Origin: Arabidopsis thaliana
Taxonomy: Eukaryota > Streptophyta > Magnoliopsida > Brassicales > Brassicaceae
Assembly: GCF_000001735.4 (NCBI RefSeq)
Contig: NC_003070.9
Location: 6,696,001 to 6,760,000, forward strand
DNA length: 64,000 nt
Direction: 5' to 3'
Shown here: positions 33,119 to 45,295 of the stretch, in pieces
Layout of the letters: every line of letters begins with the position of its first letter
Position numbering within the stretch: position 1 is the first letter of the stretch
The notes under the pieces: model-generated
What the model was told of the DNA's origin: nothing
The model's input: the letters and a program-made list of their open reading frames with translations, nothing else
The model's database searches: none
Program-made: the position numbers and the translations under genes

Positions 33119-34669
33119 ATGGACGGTGCCGGAGAATCACGACTCGGTGGTGATGGTGGTGGTGATGGTTCTGTTGGAGTTCAGATCCGACAAACACGGA
33201 TGCTACCGGATTTTCTCCAGAGCGTGAATCTCAAGTATGTGAAATTAGGTTACCATTACTTAATCTCAAATCTCTTGACTCTCTGTTTATTCCCTCTCGC
33301 CGTTGTTATCTCCGTCGAAGCCTCTCAGATGAACCCAGATGATCTCAAACAGCTCTGGATCCATCTACAATACAATCTGGTTAGTATCATCATCTGTTCA
33401 GCGATTCTAGTCTTCGGGTTAACGGTTTATGTTATGACCCGACCTAGACCCGTTTACTTGGTTGATTTCTCTTGTTATCTCCCACCTGATCATCTCAAAG
33501 CTCCTTACGCTCGGTTCATGGAACATTCTAGACTCACCGGAGATTTCGATGACTCTGCTCTCGAGTTTCAACGCAAGATCCTTGAGCGTTCTGGTTTAGG
33601 GGAAGACACTTATGTCCCTGAAGCTATGCATTATGTTCCACCGAGAATTTCAATGGCTGCTGCTAGAGAAGAAGCTGAACAAGTCATGTTTGGTGCTTTA
33701 GATAACCTTTTCGCTAACACTAATGTGAAACCAAAGGATATTGGAATCCTTGTTGTGAATTGTAGTCTCTTTAATCCAACTCCTTCGTTATCTGCAATGA
33801 TTGTGAACAAGTATAAGCTTAGAGGTAACATTAGAAGCTACAATCTAGGCGGTATGGGTTGCAGCGCGGGAGTTATCGCTGTGGATCTTGCTAAAGACAT
33901 GTTGTTGGTACATAGGAACACTTATGCGGTTGTTGTTTCTACTGAGAACATTACTCAGAATTGGTATTTTGGTAACAAGAAATCGATGTTGATACCGAAC
34001 TGCTTGTTTCGAGTTGGTGGCTCTGCGGTTTTGCTATCGAACAAGTCGAGGGACAAGAGACGGTCTAAGTACAGGCTTGTACATGTAGTCAGGACTCACC
34101 GTGGAGCAGATGATAAAGCTTTCCGTTGTGTTTATCAAGAGCAGGATGATACAGGGAGAACCGGGGTTTCGTTGTCGAAAGATCTAATGGCGATTGCAGG
34201 GGAAACTCTCAAAACCAATATCACTACATTGGGTCCTCTTGTTCTACCGATAAGTGAGCAGATTCTCTTCTTTATGACTCTAGTTGTGAAGAAGCTCTTT
34301 AACGGTAAAGTGAAACCGTATATCCCGGATTTCAAACTTGCTTTCGAGCATTTCTGTATCCATGCTGGTGGAAGAGCTGTGATCGATGAGTTAGAGAAGA
34401 ATCTGCAGCTTTCACCAGTTCATGTCGAGGCTTCGAGGATGACTCTTCATCGATTTGGTAACACATCTTCGAGCTCCATTTGGTATGAATTGGCTTACAT
34501 TGAAGCGAAGGGAAGGATGCGAAGAGGTAATCGTGTTTGGCAAATCGCGTTCGGAAGTGGATTTAAATGTAATAGCGCGATTTGGGAAGCATTAAGGCAT
34601 GTGAAACCTTCGAACAACAGTCCTTGGGAAGATTGTATTGACAAGTATCCGGTAACTTTAAGTTATTAG
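33119..34669 (+). CDS. KCS4: 3-ketoacyl-CoA synthase (FAE1/KCS family)
   Basis: A single-exon gene of 516 aa, the usual length for the family. Two N-terminal transmembrane segments (about 47-68 and 86-107) anchor it in the ER. The condensing-enzyme domain follows, with active-site Cys248 in [10 protein letters not shown], His415 in HFCIHAGG and Asn448 in RFGNTSSSS, the known catalytic triad. It condenses malonyl-CoA with a long-chain acyl-CoA, the first step of very-long-chain fatty-acid elongation, working with KCR, HCD and ECR. All key residues are intact. The identity with KCS4 is from recall. The start was chosen as the first ATG before the acidic glycine-rich leader [16 protein letters not shown]. 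Confidence 0.96.
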   Translation: MDGAGESRLGGDGGGDGSVGVQIRQTRMLPDFLQSVNLKYVKLGYHYLISNLLTLCLFPLAVVISVEASQMNPDDLKQLWIHLQYNLVSIIICSAILVFGLTVYVMTRPRPVYLVDFSCYLPPDHLKAPYARFMEHSRLTGDFDDSALEFQRKILERSGLGEDTYVPEAMHYVPPRISMAAAREEAEQVMFGALDNLFANTNVKPKDIGILVVNCSLFNPTPSLSAMIVNKYKLRGNIRSYNLGGMGCSAGVIAVDLAKDMLLVHRNTYAVVVSTENITQNWYFGNKKSMLIPNCLFRVGGSAVLLSNKSRDKRRSKYRLVHVVRTHRGADDKAFRCVYQEQDDTGRTGVSLSKDLMAIAGETLKTNITTLGPLVLPISEQILFFMTLVVKKLFNGKVKPYIPDFKLAFEHFCIHAGGRAVIDELEKNLQLSPVHVEASRMTLHRFGNTSSSSIWYELAYIEAKGRMRRGNRVWQIAFGSGFKCNSAIWEALRHVKPSNNSPWEDCIDKYPVTLSY

Positions 34670-35670
34670 CTTCGTTTGAGGAACTGTTATTGTGTAACTT
34701 CGAGACTAATCCATGGTTGTTTTTTTCTTAGAGAAGAAACCCTTAGATTTGATCTCTGACAATGTCAATGTGTTTGTTGTTTATGTGTTTTGGAGAGTTT
34801 GTGATATTTGAGTTACAGTTCTTGAGCTCATGTTTTCAGATCTTAGATGTGTAATGACGAAATCACAGAATAAAATTAGGGACATTGTTAAACAAAAGGT
34901 TGTTTGTTTACTATTATTGAAGTTTGCTCCAATTAAATTACAGAAACCAAAACTTTCGTTTGTCCAACTTTGCCTTTCACTGACACTCACTCGTGTTGAA
35001 TGGTGTGAATATGTGAATCCGTTACTTTGAGAATATAAACAAGGAACGGTAACTACAAAAACCATTTTCATGTTCTTGTAACGTATTATTTCGTTACTAT
35101 CTGTAAATTGTCTAGATATTTTCCTAGTTTATTACTTTTGGAAGAAAATGACCTTAGTATTGTTTACTTGGTTCTGATTTCTTAATGAATGGTCAAATTG
35201 GACAGTGGGACATGCCAAGAATGTTATATAAAGAATGATTTTAAAATTGTTATTATATTGTTGTTTTCTTTTTCAAATCGACCGCCGTTTGCATTGGAAA
35301 TAGTCCTTTCATGTTCGCCAAACAACAAAACTCCCAAAGCAGTTTCTATCACATGGTAGCTTTCCCATTTGGATCCAAAACACTAACATTTGCATTTCTG
35401 ATTTTCTATACTTAATTCAAGATATTGTTGAATACACAAATATAGTGCTATTAATCTTGAGAATCCGAAAAATTACACACAAAAACAAAAAATCAAATTT
35501 AAAGGTATAATGATATGCTTGTACAAGATAAACAAATTATAATCAATGTCAAGAAGAAATACATTGAACAAAGCATGAAATACAGACACAGGGAAGGGAC
35601 AAAAGAATGATCTGTAATGGAGAAAGCAAAAAGTGAAAATTTTGTCTTCTTCTTCCTCTTCTTGTTTTGA
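34670..35670. other. convergent spacer between KCS4 and ERD6-like gene
   Basis: 3' flanks of two convergent genes. AT-rich, with no coding region, repeat or RNA gene recognised. Confidence 0.55.
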
Positions 35671-38633
35671 TCATCTGAACAAAGCTTGGATCTCTTCAAG
35701 CGTTTTTCCTTTAGTCTCAGGAACCCAAAGACTCACAAAAACCACAGTGAATCCACAAACCAAAGCGTAGAGAGTGAAAGTTCCCCCACTGCTCCATGCT
35801 AACAGCATATTTGCAGTCATTGTCACTAACCATGACACGAACCAGTTTAACAAAGTTGCTATACTTCCGGCTAAACCCTTTATATTCACTGGCAGAATCT
35901 GTTTTACCAACATTAATCAGTATTAAAATTTCCAGTTGTGATTTTAACACTAAGGAACACCATGTTTTAATATTTAGTACCTCAGACATAATCAGCCATG
36001 GAATTGGTCCCATTCCTAGAGAGCAAGAAATAACCATAGCCTGTAAATAACTCAGCCAGATTTAGTACACATACCGGGAAATATGTAAATAAGAAAGTAT
36101 CTTTCGTTGTGTGAATGTATAAAACAAACGACTTACCACAACTCCAACTACGGAAACCATGCTTAGAATGTTGTACATGTTGGAATCAGGTGATACAAAT
36201 TCCTAACAAAAGATTAAGAAACCTCAATATCTCATAATTAGAGTGACACTCTTACATTGTACAAGTAGAGATGTCAAAAGTTAAAATGTTACCTTAAGGT
36301 AAAATGCAACTGCTACAATCACGAGGCTTATCGTCATTCCGATAGAAGAGATCTGCATTTCAGAAGAAAATGCTAATATTATGTTATGCATACATAAATT
36401 CTTCAGACTTTGTAAGATATACAGATGAATCTCAAATATTCTTCACCATGAGTAGAAGCCGACGACCTGCTTTATCCACCAACCATGTCGCTATCCCAGT
36501 CGCCACTACCTGGTATAGAATGAACAACGGTTAGAAAAATCGAATCTAATGTCTCCTAGATTGAAATGATATACCTGAACAACGCCAACTCCAAATGTCG
36601 CCACATTACTTGATGTCACCCCTTAGTGAATGATAATTGCAAACAAAGAAGCATAGTTAGAAATCTGTTTATTCTATCTTAGGACCATTCCAATAATCAA
36701 AAAAAACATATGACTCTACCTGCAGATTCAAAAATTGTACTCGAATAGAACAAGACACCATTGATTCCTCCAAGTTGTTGAAGTGCAAGCAGCCCTATAC
36801 CAACCTGTAACACAGATTACAGGAAAAGAGTGAGTTTCTCTCATGTGTTGACAAAATTAGTTCAAGAGAGGTAAGAGAAATTGCACCATCAGTGGGAAAT
36901 AGTATCTCCTGCGCTTGAGGTCTACAAACCGAACTGCAGAACGTTTGCTAGATGATGCCACAGATCTCTGCAGAGTGCATAAAATGAAAATTTTAAATAA
37001 GACAAGAAATCACATCAAAGCATTTCTTCAGTTTAGTCACTACCTTGATTTCATTAACCTCAACGGTAATATCAGTCTCAAATCCACGAAGAACTTGCAA
37101 TGAAGTTTCGAAATCATCTGTCAAACCCATCTTTGCCTACAATTACAACACCAAAACAATTTAGGATAACCAATAATGCAACAAACTCAACAATATAAGC
37201 AATACGGTTGTAGAGGCATACCAACCACCGAGGAGATTCAGGAATGAAAAAAAGACCCGGTATCAACAATGTACATGGCAATACTCCTAAACATAAAGAA
37301 GACAAACAAGAAAGTGATTAGACTGTATCGATCAAAATAAAATAAAAACAGGTATAGTTTCTCCCAAGTCAAGTCAAAATGTTTTGTGAGTTACCCAAAA
37401 CTGCAAGAATTCTCCATGGAACAAAGAGACCGAGTAAATACGCCAGCATTATCCCAATTGTTACAGAAAGCTATAAACACAAAACATTTATTGTTTAGTG
37501 TTAACATATGAATCAGCTCATAAAATGAAACATAAAAATAGTGAAGCTAACTAAACATGACAAACCTGGTTAACTGAACCTAAGGCTCCTCTCATGGTCT
37601 GTGGAGCGATCTCAGCTATATATACGGGAACCTAAAATCGCAATTCAAAGGTGTGTAATTATATTGATCACTCCAAACAAACATTGCTGAAATCAAAGAA
37701 ATAGTTGAATCTAATATTACCGTATAGGAGATAATCCCAACTCCGAAGCCTTCTAACAATCTTCCCATGTAAAGAAAAGAAGTATCCTAAACAAAAACCA
37801 AGAACAACAACAACTTAGTAGGTATAGAGATAAGCCAAGAATATCAGAAACTTTGAGAACACCAAAACACTCACTTTTGCAAATGATATCGAAAGCCATC
37901 CAATAATATTGGGAATTGCAGCAATCATCAGAGACTGTCAAAAGGAAAGAAAAACACAGTAAATAAGATACAACAAGAAAGAAGATGTTACATGACAAAT
38001 TGTCACAGATGAGAACATGTTTTAGAATCAAGAAACAAAACTATTATACCCCTTTCCGTCCAACGTATTCAGCAATCTGACCACTCGCAATTGCTCCAAC
38101 CATAGCACCCACATTGGATAGAGACCCAAACACAGAGTACTAAAACATCAAACAAGAAACCTAAAAGTCAGAAAATTACAGAACAAGAGTCTTTACAAAA
38201 AAAAAAAAAAAAAACAGAACAGTTCTTAAATAAAGATGGGACCTTCATACCTCTGATACAGTTAAACCAAGATCCTTAGTAATGGCAGCTTGAGTTGGTG
38301 AGGAATAACCACACTGAAAACAAAAAGATAAATCAAAATCAACACTTTCTTAGTCAATTTGAGCAAAAGCAGAGAAATCCACATTGATAAAAAAAAATAT
38401 AAGAAAGTTGAGATATTTGTTTATGTTGTTCTTACAGTGAATCCGAATTGAATAGGACCAAGAGCAACAATCAAAACACAAGCTAAGACAGAAATTGAGC
38501 TGTCTCGAATAACTTGAGACGATTCCAACATACTAGATTGTCTCGAACCCATCCGATACCAACTTCCTGTGTGTAAGAACGGTCGCCGAAGATCATTTCT
38601 TCCCTCTTCCGTATTATCATCCCTAAAACTCAT
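35671..38633 (-). CDS. ERD6-like sugar transporter (MFS)
   Basis: About 17 small exons on the minus strand, the first at 38633-38436 (66 codons), the second at 38313-38251 and the last at 35898-35671. The expected product is about 488 aa with 12 membrane helices. Family landmarks visible are [11 protein letters not shown] after helix 2, [16 protein letters not shown] after helix 6, [16 protein letters not shown] in helix 7, DKAGRRLLL, and [15 protein letters not shown] at the C-terminus. This matches ERD6-like 4 as I recall (At1g19450), a tonoplast or endomembrane H+-coupled monosaccharide exporter group. The hydrophilic N-terminal 45 residues are typical of ESL proteins. The many tiny exons are usual for this subfamily. 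Confidence 0.93.
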
Positions 38634-40372
38634 CTTTTTGTTTTTCTTAAATCTACAAAACAATCGTAATCTACAGAGAGAAAAAAGCACGAATCTTTCG
38701 GAGGATAAAAATGTCGATCCTAAACTAGAAAATGCAGAAGAAGAAAAATACGAAATTTGAGGTAGGATTTGAGTTTTGGGTGAATTCAAAAAGATGTTAG
38801 ACTTGTTTTGCTTAAGAATTCTTCATGGTTTGTAAAAATTGAGCCTTTGCGTGGAGAGACGCAGACTGTTTCATAGTTTTCCACCTCAGAACGCGTCGCC
38901 TAACATCGATTTATAGAATTCGTAAAGGGACCTGTTTTTTTTCTTCTCTGTCGACAAAAAAAAACTTAATTTAAAAACATTTTAATTTGTAATTAAATAA
39001 GATATCGTTCATTTTAAATTCTTTTATATCAAATTTAACTATTGTTTTTTTTTGTCTGATTGTCGTTTTCGAGTTATTTTTTGCGCAAAGATAATTTTTT
39101 GAATCATTGTCCCATGTTCGCTCACATATACAAGCATTTGTAGTCGCTTTGAATCATTTATTTTCTTCTACATACTTCTACATACTCATTAGTATTATAA
39201 TGAGCTTTTACAATGTAACTAATTACGCAACAATACTATAAAATTGTGGTACAGGCTGAGACTAAACTATATTGTATTTTTAAGAAAATGTTTTTCTTTT
39301 TGTTTAGGTAAACTGTCTACTTCAAAGATATTTTTTGGTAGGAATAATAATTAAAACTTCCCATATTAGAATACGAGGCCACTAGACATTCCTTTTGACA
39401 ACAAAAAGTGACAATGTCATTTTATATTTTAGCACTTATAATAATAGTTAGCATGCATTATAGAATTCATATTTAGATGTTGTCCTAACTCTTAACAAAA
39501 TCAGAATAACAATATTGTGGGAGAAAATTTAGCTAAAACTTCAATTTAGGACAAATAATAAGATTATTAAAGTAACACTTAAATATGAATATAATGCTCG
39601 AATCCTCCTCTACTTTTTAGCATTTTCGCTACCTCGTTGATATTGATGTCGATAGGTCACAAATATGCAAGTGACATTATTTTATTAGATAAACTCGAAT
39701 AATTATAGTTTTTGTTTTCTAGTATATGAAAAATATATGGATGTCATTAATTTCGAATACTTCAATAAATATAAATATTTATTCAGATACAACATTATTT
39801 ATTTATTTTCAATATTTAAAATCTTTGAGAATACGACATGTTATTTCAATGTTTACCAATAACATCCTACTATATTATTTAGGAAATACATTTTAAATAT
39901 AACTTTATTTTTTTGTAAGTAATTACATAGGTATGTCATTAGAAATAAGATTTTAAAGAGTAAATTAATTTATTTCTTTAAAAATTAAAAGTCAAATACT
40001 AATTTAATTAATTAAATTTAACTCAAAAACGAAATACATTATTAATTTCCAAAAAAGTAACCAATTAAAATCAACAAATTAGATTTGATATCTAAATTAT
40101 CATATTAATTTTTTATTAATTATTATAGTTCACCTCTCATCTTTATATGATTCTATTTTTGCAAAAAAATAATATCATCGTTATAAAAAAATAATTAGAA
40201 TTTTTTCGCATATGCCACAATTTGAATTTTTAAAAACGAATATAAACTGTTCAATACATGAAAAAATACTATAACGGGTCAAAAGTAGATTTAAGAAATT
40301 TTTTTACTGAGTACTGTGTCATAGTTTGAATATTTATATTCAATTTCATACATATTATTTTAAAATTTATAA
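38634..40372. other. AT-rich intergenic region
   Basis: Upstream side of the sugar transporter, then strongly AT-rich DNA. No genes were seen. A motif near 39845-39870 (TTTCAATGTTTACCAATAACAT) recurs at 41396-41420, probably a shared transposon remnant. Confidence 0.5.
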
Positions 40373-41364
40373 TCTTATATACTACAATAATTAATAACAT
40401 ATTAGATTTTTTAATGTGTATGATGTGATTCAATTTTTAATACAAGCTGAAAAATCCTACAATTGACGGGTTTAAATCAATATTAATACAAGATGATATA
40501 CTATATGTGAAACTTTAAAATTAACAATCAAAATACAAGTATATAATTTTAAACACTAAACAATATAAATAATATCAACAAAACATATACAACTCGCAGT
40601 TTACTATACATTTAAAATCAAATAAAATAATATCATATATTTATAATCAACTTTACAATAAAAGTTTTTAGTTTAACTAAAATATAAGACTACCTGCTGT
40701 ATAATGCAAGTTAAAATTATAAATAAGCCGATTACCATCACGATGGATGTACCATCTCACATACACACCTATCAAAAACTTAAAACCTTTCAAAACCTCT
40801 TGGTATATTCAAATTAGGATTCTTCATTCATGGAATCATTATTCCAAGGGTTTTGGGATGTCTTATGAAATGATTTTGGCAGAAGAAGATGTAAATTTTT
40901 TTGAATAAAAAGTAGTCACCAAAACATATGTTTTATTGGGATTTTTTAGATAATTAAATCAGAGAATAGGGCTAGGCATATGAGTAACCCATTCGAGTTC
41001 GGGTATAACCCGTTCGGATTTGGGATTAATGGGTATATGATTTACTACCTAATAGAATAATTCTAAATATTCGGTTCGGATCGCGTCCATTTGGGTTTAG
41101 GTCAGTTTGGATAAAAAGTTTCAGGCCCTAAAAATACTCAAAAAATAGAAACAGGTATTTTGTATGTAGATAATGCGTCTCCAAACAACAAAAACTTTTA
41201 AATTTATTAAATTTTAATAAATTTAATTATATTTAAATATATTTTACTAAAGTTTGACAAATATAACAAATAATTTTGACAAACATAGCAAACATAATAA
41301 AGTATACAATTTAATTTATACAAAATATTAATGTTCGTGCTGTATAGCACGAGTTATGATCTAG
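40373..41364 (+). mobile_element. non-autonomous Helitron (AtREP-like)
   Basis: The 3' end has a perfect hairpin CGTGCT-GTAT-AGCACG (41336-41351), nine bases before a terminal CTAG (41361-41364). This is the Helitron signature. A 5' end starting TC (TCTTATATACTAC) lies at 40373. Flanking bases are A before TC and T after CTAG, the AT insertion site of Helitrons. No Rep/Helicase coding is present, so it is non-autonomous. The 3' end is firm; the 5' end is a best guess. Confidence 0.65.
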
Positions 41365-42483
41365 TTATGTTTTAAAACATAAGTTTAGATGACATTTTCA
41401 ATGTTTACCAATAACATTATGTTTTAAAACATAAATTTAGATGACATTTGATGTTGTATTGGTGAATAAAATATATGTATTGGAAAAAAAAAAAAAAATC
41501 TCCACAAAAGTCATTCTCTCTTTTTTCTAAAATTCATTGAAGATATATTTTTAAAAAAAAAGAAAAACAGAGTGTTATTTACAGATGAATGAATTGGGAA
41601 ACATTTAAGTAATTTTTTAAATATGATACGTATGTAACCTGTTAGTTGTTAATCTTCTTAGTTGTTAATAACGTCGGCATAATTGAGATCCCAAAATCAC
41701 ACAAGTTACATACACGAGGTTTTATTTTTTTAAAGAACTTCTAAATCGAGATAAATCTATGGTCGATAGAGGCAACGACAAGAAAGGCCAGTAGATATCA
41801 CACCAAACACGTCTTATTGGGGTTATGATTCATAGGCTCTGATTCATCGTTCAACATATAATAATATTCTGTTGACCCAACAATGCAGATTCGTATATTT
41901 TCACTGTTCTGGGTCTTTTGTCTCTTTCTCATCTCTCACGTGTTAGTGCTTACATCTCTGTGTAGCCGTTTCCGGATCCCGACACAAGCATTCTCTTCCA
42001 TTGTCCCCACTTTGCTTAGTTGGTCTGATACTTTTATCGGTTTTAATATCAATAAGTAACACGATTTTCACCATTTAACGAGTACATGCAACACGATTGT
42101 ACATGTCACATTTATCTTGGCATAAATCTATCTATGATCGTTAACACGATTATACATTAAAAACTTTGGATCAATTATTTTTTATTTTCTCTTTTATTGT
42201 TGGGAGTAGTGTTCTAATTGATTTAATAATTTTTATTGAGAATAATAATCGAATTTAAAATGCAGTGTGTATTAGACAATTAGTGGACTTATAGAGGCTA
42301 ATTTAAGTAACCAAATTTGGGCTTTAATAAGGATCCATACTCTTCGGCTTGAAAGCCCACATTGTAAAGTTAAAACACTATATCAGGCTCTGTTTTCATT
42401 ATGGCTATAAATACACGAGTTTTTCCAGAAACCAAATCAGGCTCTGTTTTCATTATTTCTCGCTGCTGACTTCACAGACGACG
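41365..42483. other. AT-rich spacer and leader of kelch F-box gene 1
   Basis: Contains a tandem duplication of about 52 bp (ATGTTTTAAAACATAA(G/A)TTTAG repeated, 41367-41440). From about 42420 the sequence is a near copy of 45230-45295. No other gene was seen. Confidence 0.5.
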
Positions 42484-43734
42484 ATGGCTAATATCTCTGA
42501 AATTTCCGGCGACTCTAATGACGGCGGAGATCCAAACAAGAAACCAGAAGAACAAGTTTTGAGAAGAAGTAGAAGAATCGCGACAAGAAACGAGAATCAA
42601 AACAAGAAGCCCAAGGAGGAAGAAGAAAAAGATAATCGCTCGGTATCTTTTCCAATTCCAAACGAGCTCACGGAAGCTTGCGTCGCACTCATCCGGAAAT
42701 GTGATTACCCTAGTCTATCTTCCGTCTCAAGTTACTTTTTCAATCTCATCGCTTCGTCAGAACTCTACGAAACGCGTTCGCGCCTCGGTCTTTCCGAAAC
42801 CTTTCTTTACGCCGCCATCCGATTCCCTGACACAAATCCCCCAAACTGGTACATTCTCCATCGAAACAAGGTTTCTTCTTTACGTTTGAGCAAACTCGAA
42901 TCACTTCCACCTGTGCCTTATGGATGTTCTGTCGTCACAATCGGTCAAGAGATGTATGTAATCGGTGGACTCCTCGATGTAAGACGTTTACAGTTGATGA
43001 CTCTCATCGACTGCAGAACTCACAAATGTCGCTCGCTTCCGAAAATGAAAAGGGGTCGTTACCATGCAGCCGCCGGAGTATTCGACGGAAAGATTTACGT
43101 AATCGGAGGTTTCAGGATGAGAAAACCGGATGCTGAATGGATTGAAGTGTTTGATCTAAAGAAACAGATTTGGGAATCTTTGCCTGGTCCGTACCCTAAA
43201 ACTAGTATGGATTCCCAGTTTTTTGCACATGCGGTGATGGAAGACAAGTTATACATTTTGGGCTCACGTTGCTTGATTTACGAACCAAAAAGAAACGGTG
43301 AATGGGACGCAACCGTCAATGCAAATCCAATATGGAATCTGTGGAAAGTGCCATGTACTATGCAATGTGTGATAGATGATATGTTGTATACGATTGATCC
43401 TCAGTGTACTCTTGGACATCCAATAGTCGTTTATAATCCAAAGGACAAAACGTGGAGACCTGTGAAAGGTGAATCTTTGAGGACATTGCCTAGTTATTTT
43501 GTTTCTGATGGGTCTGAAATGGCGAATTTTGGTGGAAAGTTGGTGATTTTGGGCAGTAATGGGAGCTGCTATGATACTGGTGATTGCATTGGAGAAAAAG
43601 GTATTTGGTGCGTAATGATCGAGTTGGAAAAACGTGAAGGAGGTGAGATTTGGGGGAAGGTTGAATCACTCGACTGTGTGCTTGGAGACATAAACTTTCT
43701 GTCGGTTTGGCTTTGTCAAACTCTGACCCTTTGA
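42484..43734 (+). CDS. kelch-repeat F-box protein, copy 1 (At1g19460-like)
   Basis: A single coding exon, 416 aa. The N-terminus is low-complexity and charged (KKPEEQVLRRSRRIATRN). The F-box covers about 56-105 (PNELTEACVALIRKCDYPSL). Kelch repeats follow with YVIGG, IYVIGGFRMRK and LYILGS motifs to the C-terminus. These proteins act as substrate receptors of SCF E3 ubiquitin ligases; plant kelch F-box genes are numerous and fast-evolving, and substrates are mostly unknown. An in-frame upstream extension exists to 42349, but the copy at 45296 aligns from the MANISEI/MVNISEI start, which is chosen. It is part of a duplicated block with the second copy. Confidence 0.92.
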   Translation: MANISEISGDSNDGGDPNKKPEEQVLRRSRRIATRNENQNKKPKEEEEKDNRSVSFPIPNELTEACVALIRKCDYPSLSSVSSYFFNLIASSELYETRSRLGLSETFLYAAIRFPDTNPPNWYILHRNKVSSLRLSKLESLPPVPYGCSVVTIGQEMYVIGGLLDVRRLQLMTLIDCRTHKCRSLPKMKRGRYHAAAGVFDGKIYVIGGFRMRKPDAEWIEVFDLKKQIWESLPGPYPKTSMDSQFFAHAVMEDKLYILGSRCLIYEPKRNGEWDATVNANPIWNLWKVPCTMQCVIDDMLYTIDPQCTLGHPIVVYNPKDKTWRPVKGESLRTLPSYFVSDGSEMANFGGKLVILGSNGSCYDTGDCIGEKGIWCVMIELEKREGGEIWGKVESLDCVLGDINFLSVWLCQTLTL

Positions 43735-44261
43735 TGATACAAGGGATGGTTTCTTGCAGGTACGTTTATGTGAATGAGTATGAACCTTTTTTGATATTCA
43801 GGCCTCTTCTTTAGCCTCAAGGCTTACATACTTGTCCTTTTTCATGATCTTGTTGCAGATGAAGGATCTTTATTACTCAAGAGTCAAGAGTAACTCGGTC
43901 CTTGTTAACCTTTGTGTACAATAATAATACTCTTACATAATTATCATAGCCTTGAGTAGATTTATTAAGCTGTAACAAGAGTGGGGCTATCTGCAGTTAT
44001 ACAATACATTCCTTACCAAAACTTGTTGAAATGCATCTTTAGTTACAGCTATGTTTTGGATATTTTGTGCAGTTTCACACTTTCACTAATATGCTATGTG
44101 CTCTCTATTTGTTCTTTTCTGTAAGTAATAATCACACACAATCAGGTAGTAACAAAAACTCATTCTGTTTCTACTATATGTGCAAATATGAAATCATTTA
44201 GAATTCAGATGAAGCAAAACTAACCGAGTTTAGTTAACTTGAAGATTCAAAGAGAACAGGG
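43735..44261. other. 3' region of kelch F-box gene 1
   Basis: Aligns well with the region after 46535 in the second block. A CTTGCAG/GTACG site just after the stop suggests a 3' UTR splice site. No other gene was seen. Confidence 0.6.
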
Positions 44262-44445
44262 TAAGAAATACCAAGTAGCCGAATGTGGGCTTTAAAAAGC
44301 CCATATAATGGTCATCGCGTAAAAGACGTGTTAGAGAAGATATAAAGCCTAGTTAGGGCAGACTAAATCCCAAAGTCCACCACAATCACCCAAACCTAAA
44401 ACCCGTAACCTAATTCCGCCGCAATCCACCGATGCATGTCATGGG
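44262..44445 (+). pseudogene. relic of DNA glycosylase promoter and first codons
   Basis: The sequence matches 48250-48610, the leader and first codons of the HhH-GPD glycosylase gene (AAGTAGCCGA, TTAGAGAAGATATAAAGC, CACAATCACCCAAACC, AATCCACCGATG). Parts of the leader are missing. The match breaks near 44445. It is the far end of the first duplicated block, non-functional as a gene. Confidence 0.8.
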
Positions 44446-44594
44446 GACTCCTTGAGATGAAACGAAAACGCAGTTTAAGAGGAGCTATGAACTTGTTTTG
44501 CTTCAGGTATGATTGACTTCAAAAAATACCTTGAAACTATAAACCTCAGTTTCTTTGAATTTGATTTTTAAAGTCAATAATACCTTGAAGCAAA

Positions 44595-44675
44595 GCTCGC
44601 GTTCATCACCGCCATTCGAGTAGTCCGAAATTTCAGAGATATAAGCCATCGCCGTGTGAAGTCAGCAGCGAGAAC
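44595..44675 (-). pseudogene. inverted relic of the kelch F-box gene start
   Basis: On the minus strand, ATG at 44648 follows TCTCGCTGCTGACTTCACAC, the leader of both kelch F-box genes. It encodes MAYISEIS...NGGDE before diverging. A further short + strand piece near 44763-44785 (TGGTACATTCTCCATCGAAA) also matches their coding region. These are small, scrambled pieces of a third copy. Confidence 0.75.
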
Positions 44676-45295
44676 TAAAGGAATCCAACCCTAATTTGAG
44701 CTCTTGTATATTGAAGTCAGCAGCGAGCATTAGGCTCACGATTTATTCTTTAGGAGATGGTAATGGTACATTCTCCATCGAAATCCCTACTCTTACTTAA
44801 CCTTTGTGCAGAATGTGAATATAAACCCTTATGTAGCTTCTTTTAGCTGCCTTTTTATACGATATTCTAATCAAACCCTTGTTGAGATCCATATCTAGTC
44901 ATAGCTATGTTTTGGATTGTTGTGCAGTTTCACTAACGTAGTCTCAAGTTCAGTTGGTAAGTAATCACAATCAGATTTAACAAAAACAAATTTGCTTCTA
45001 CTGAGAGGCAGTTTCACTTAGGAGAATAAGTGGAGTAACAAATGTTAAAAATAAAAATGATAGAAAAAATCATATGAAAATTTGAAAGTGAATTTCTGTT
45101 TTGATTTTTCTGGTTCAATGTGAAAATACAGTTTAGTGAGGAAAAAAACAGCTAAATTGTAGTATTGTATTAAAACGAGTTTTAAGGAAGAAAATACAAA
45201 TGAAATTATGGGTATATAAATACCCAAATACCTTTCTCAAAAACCAAATCAGGCTCTGTTTCCATTATTTCTCGCTGCTGACTTTACACACGACG

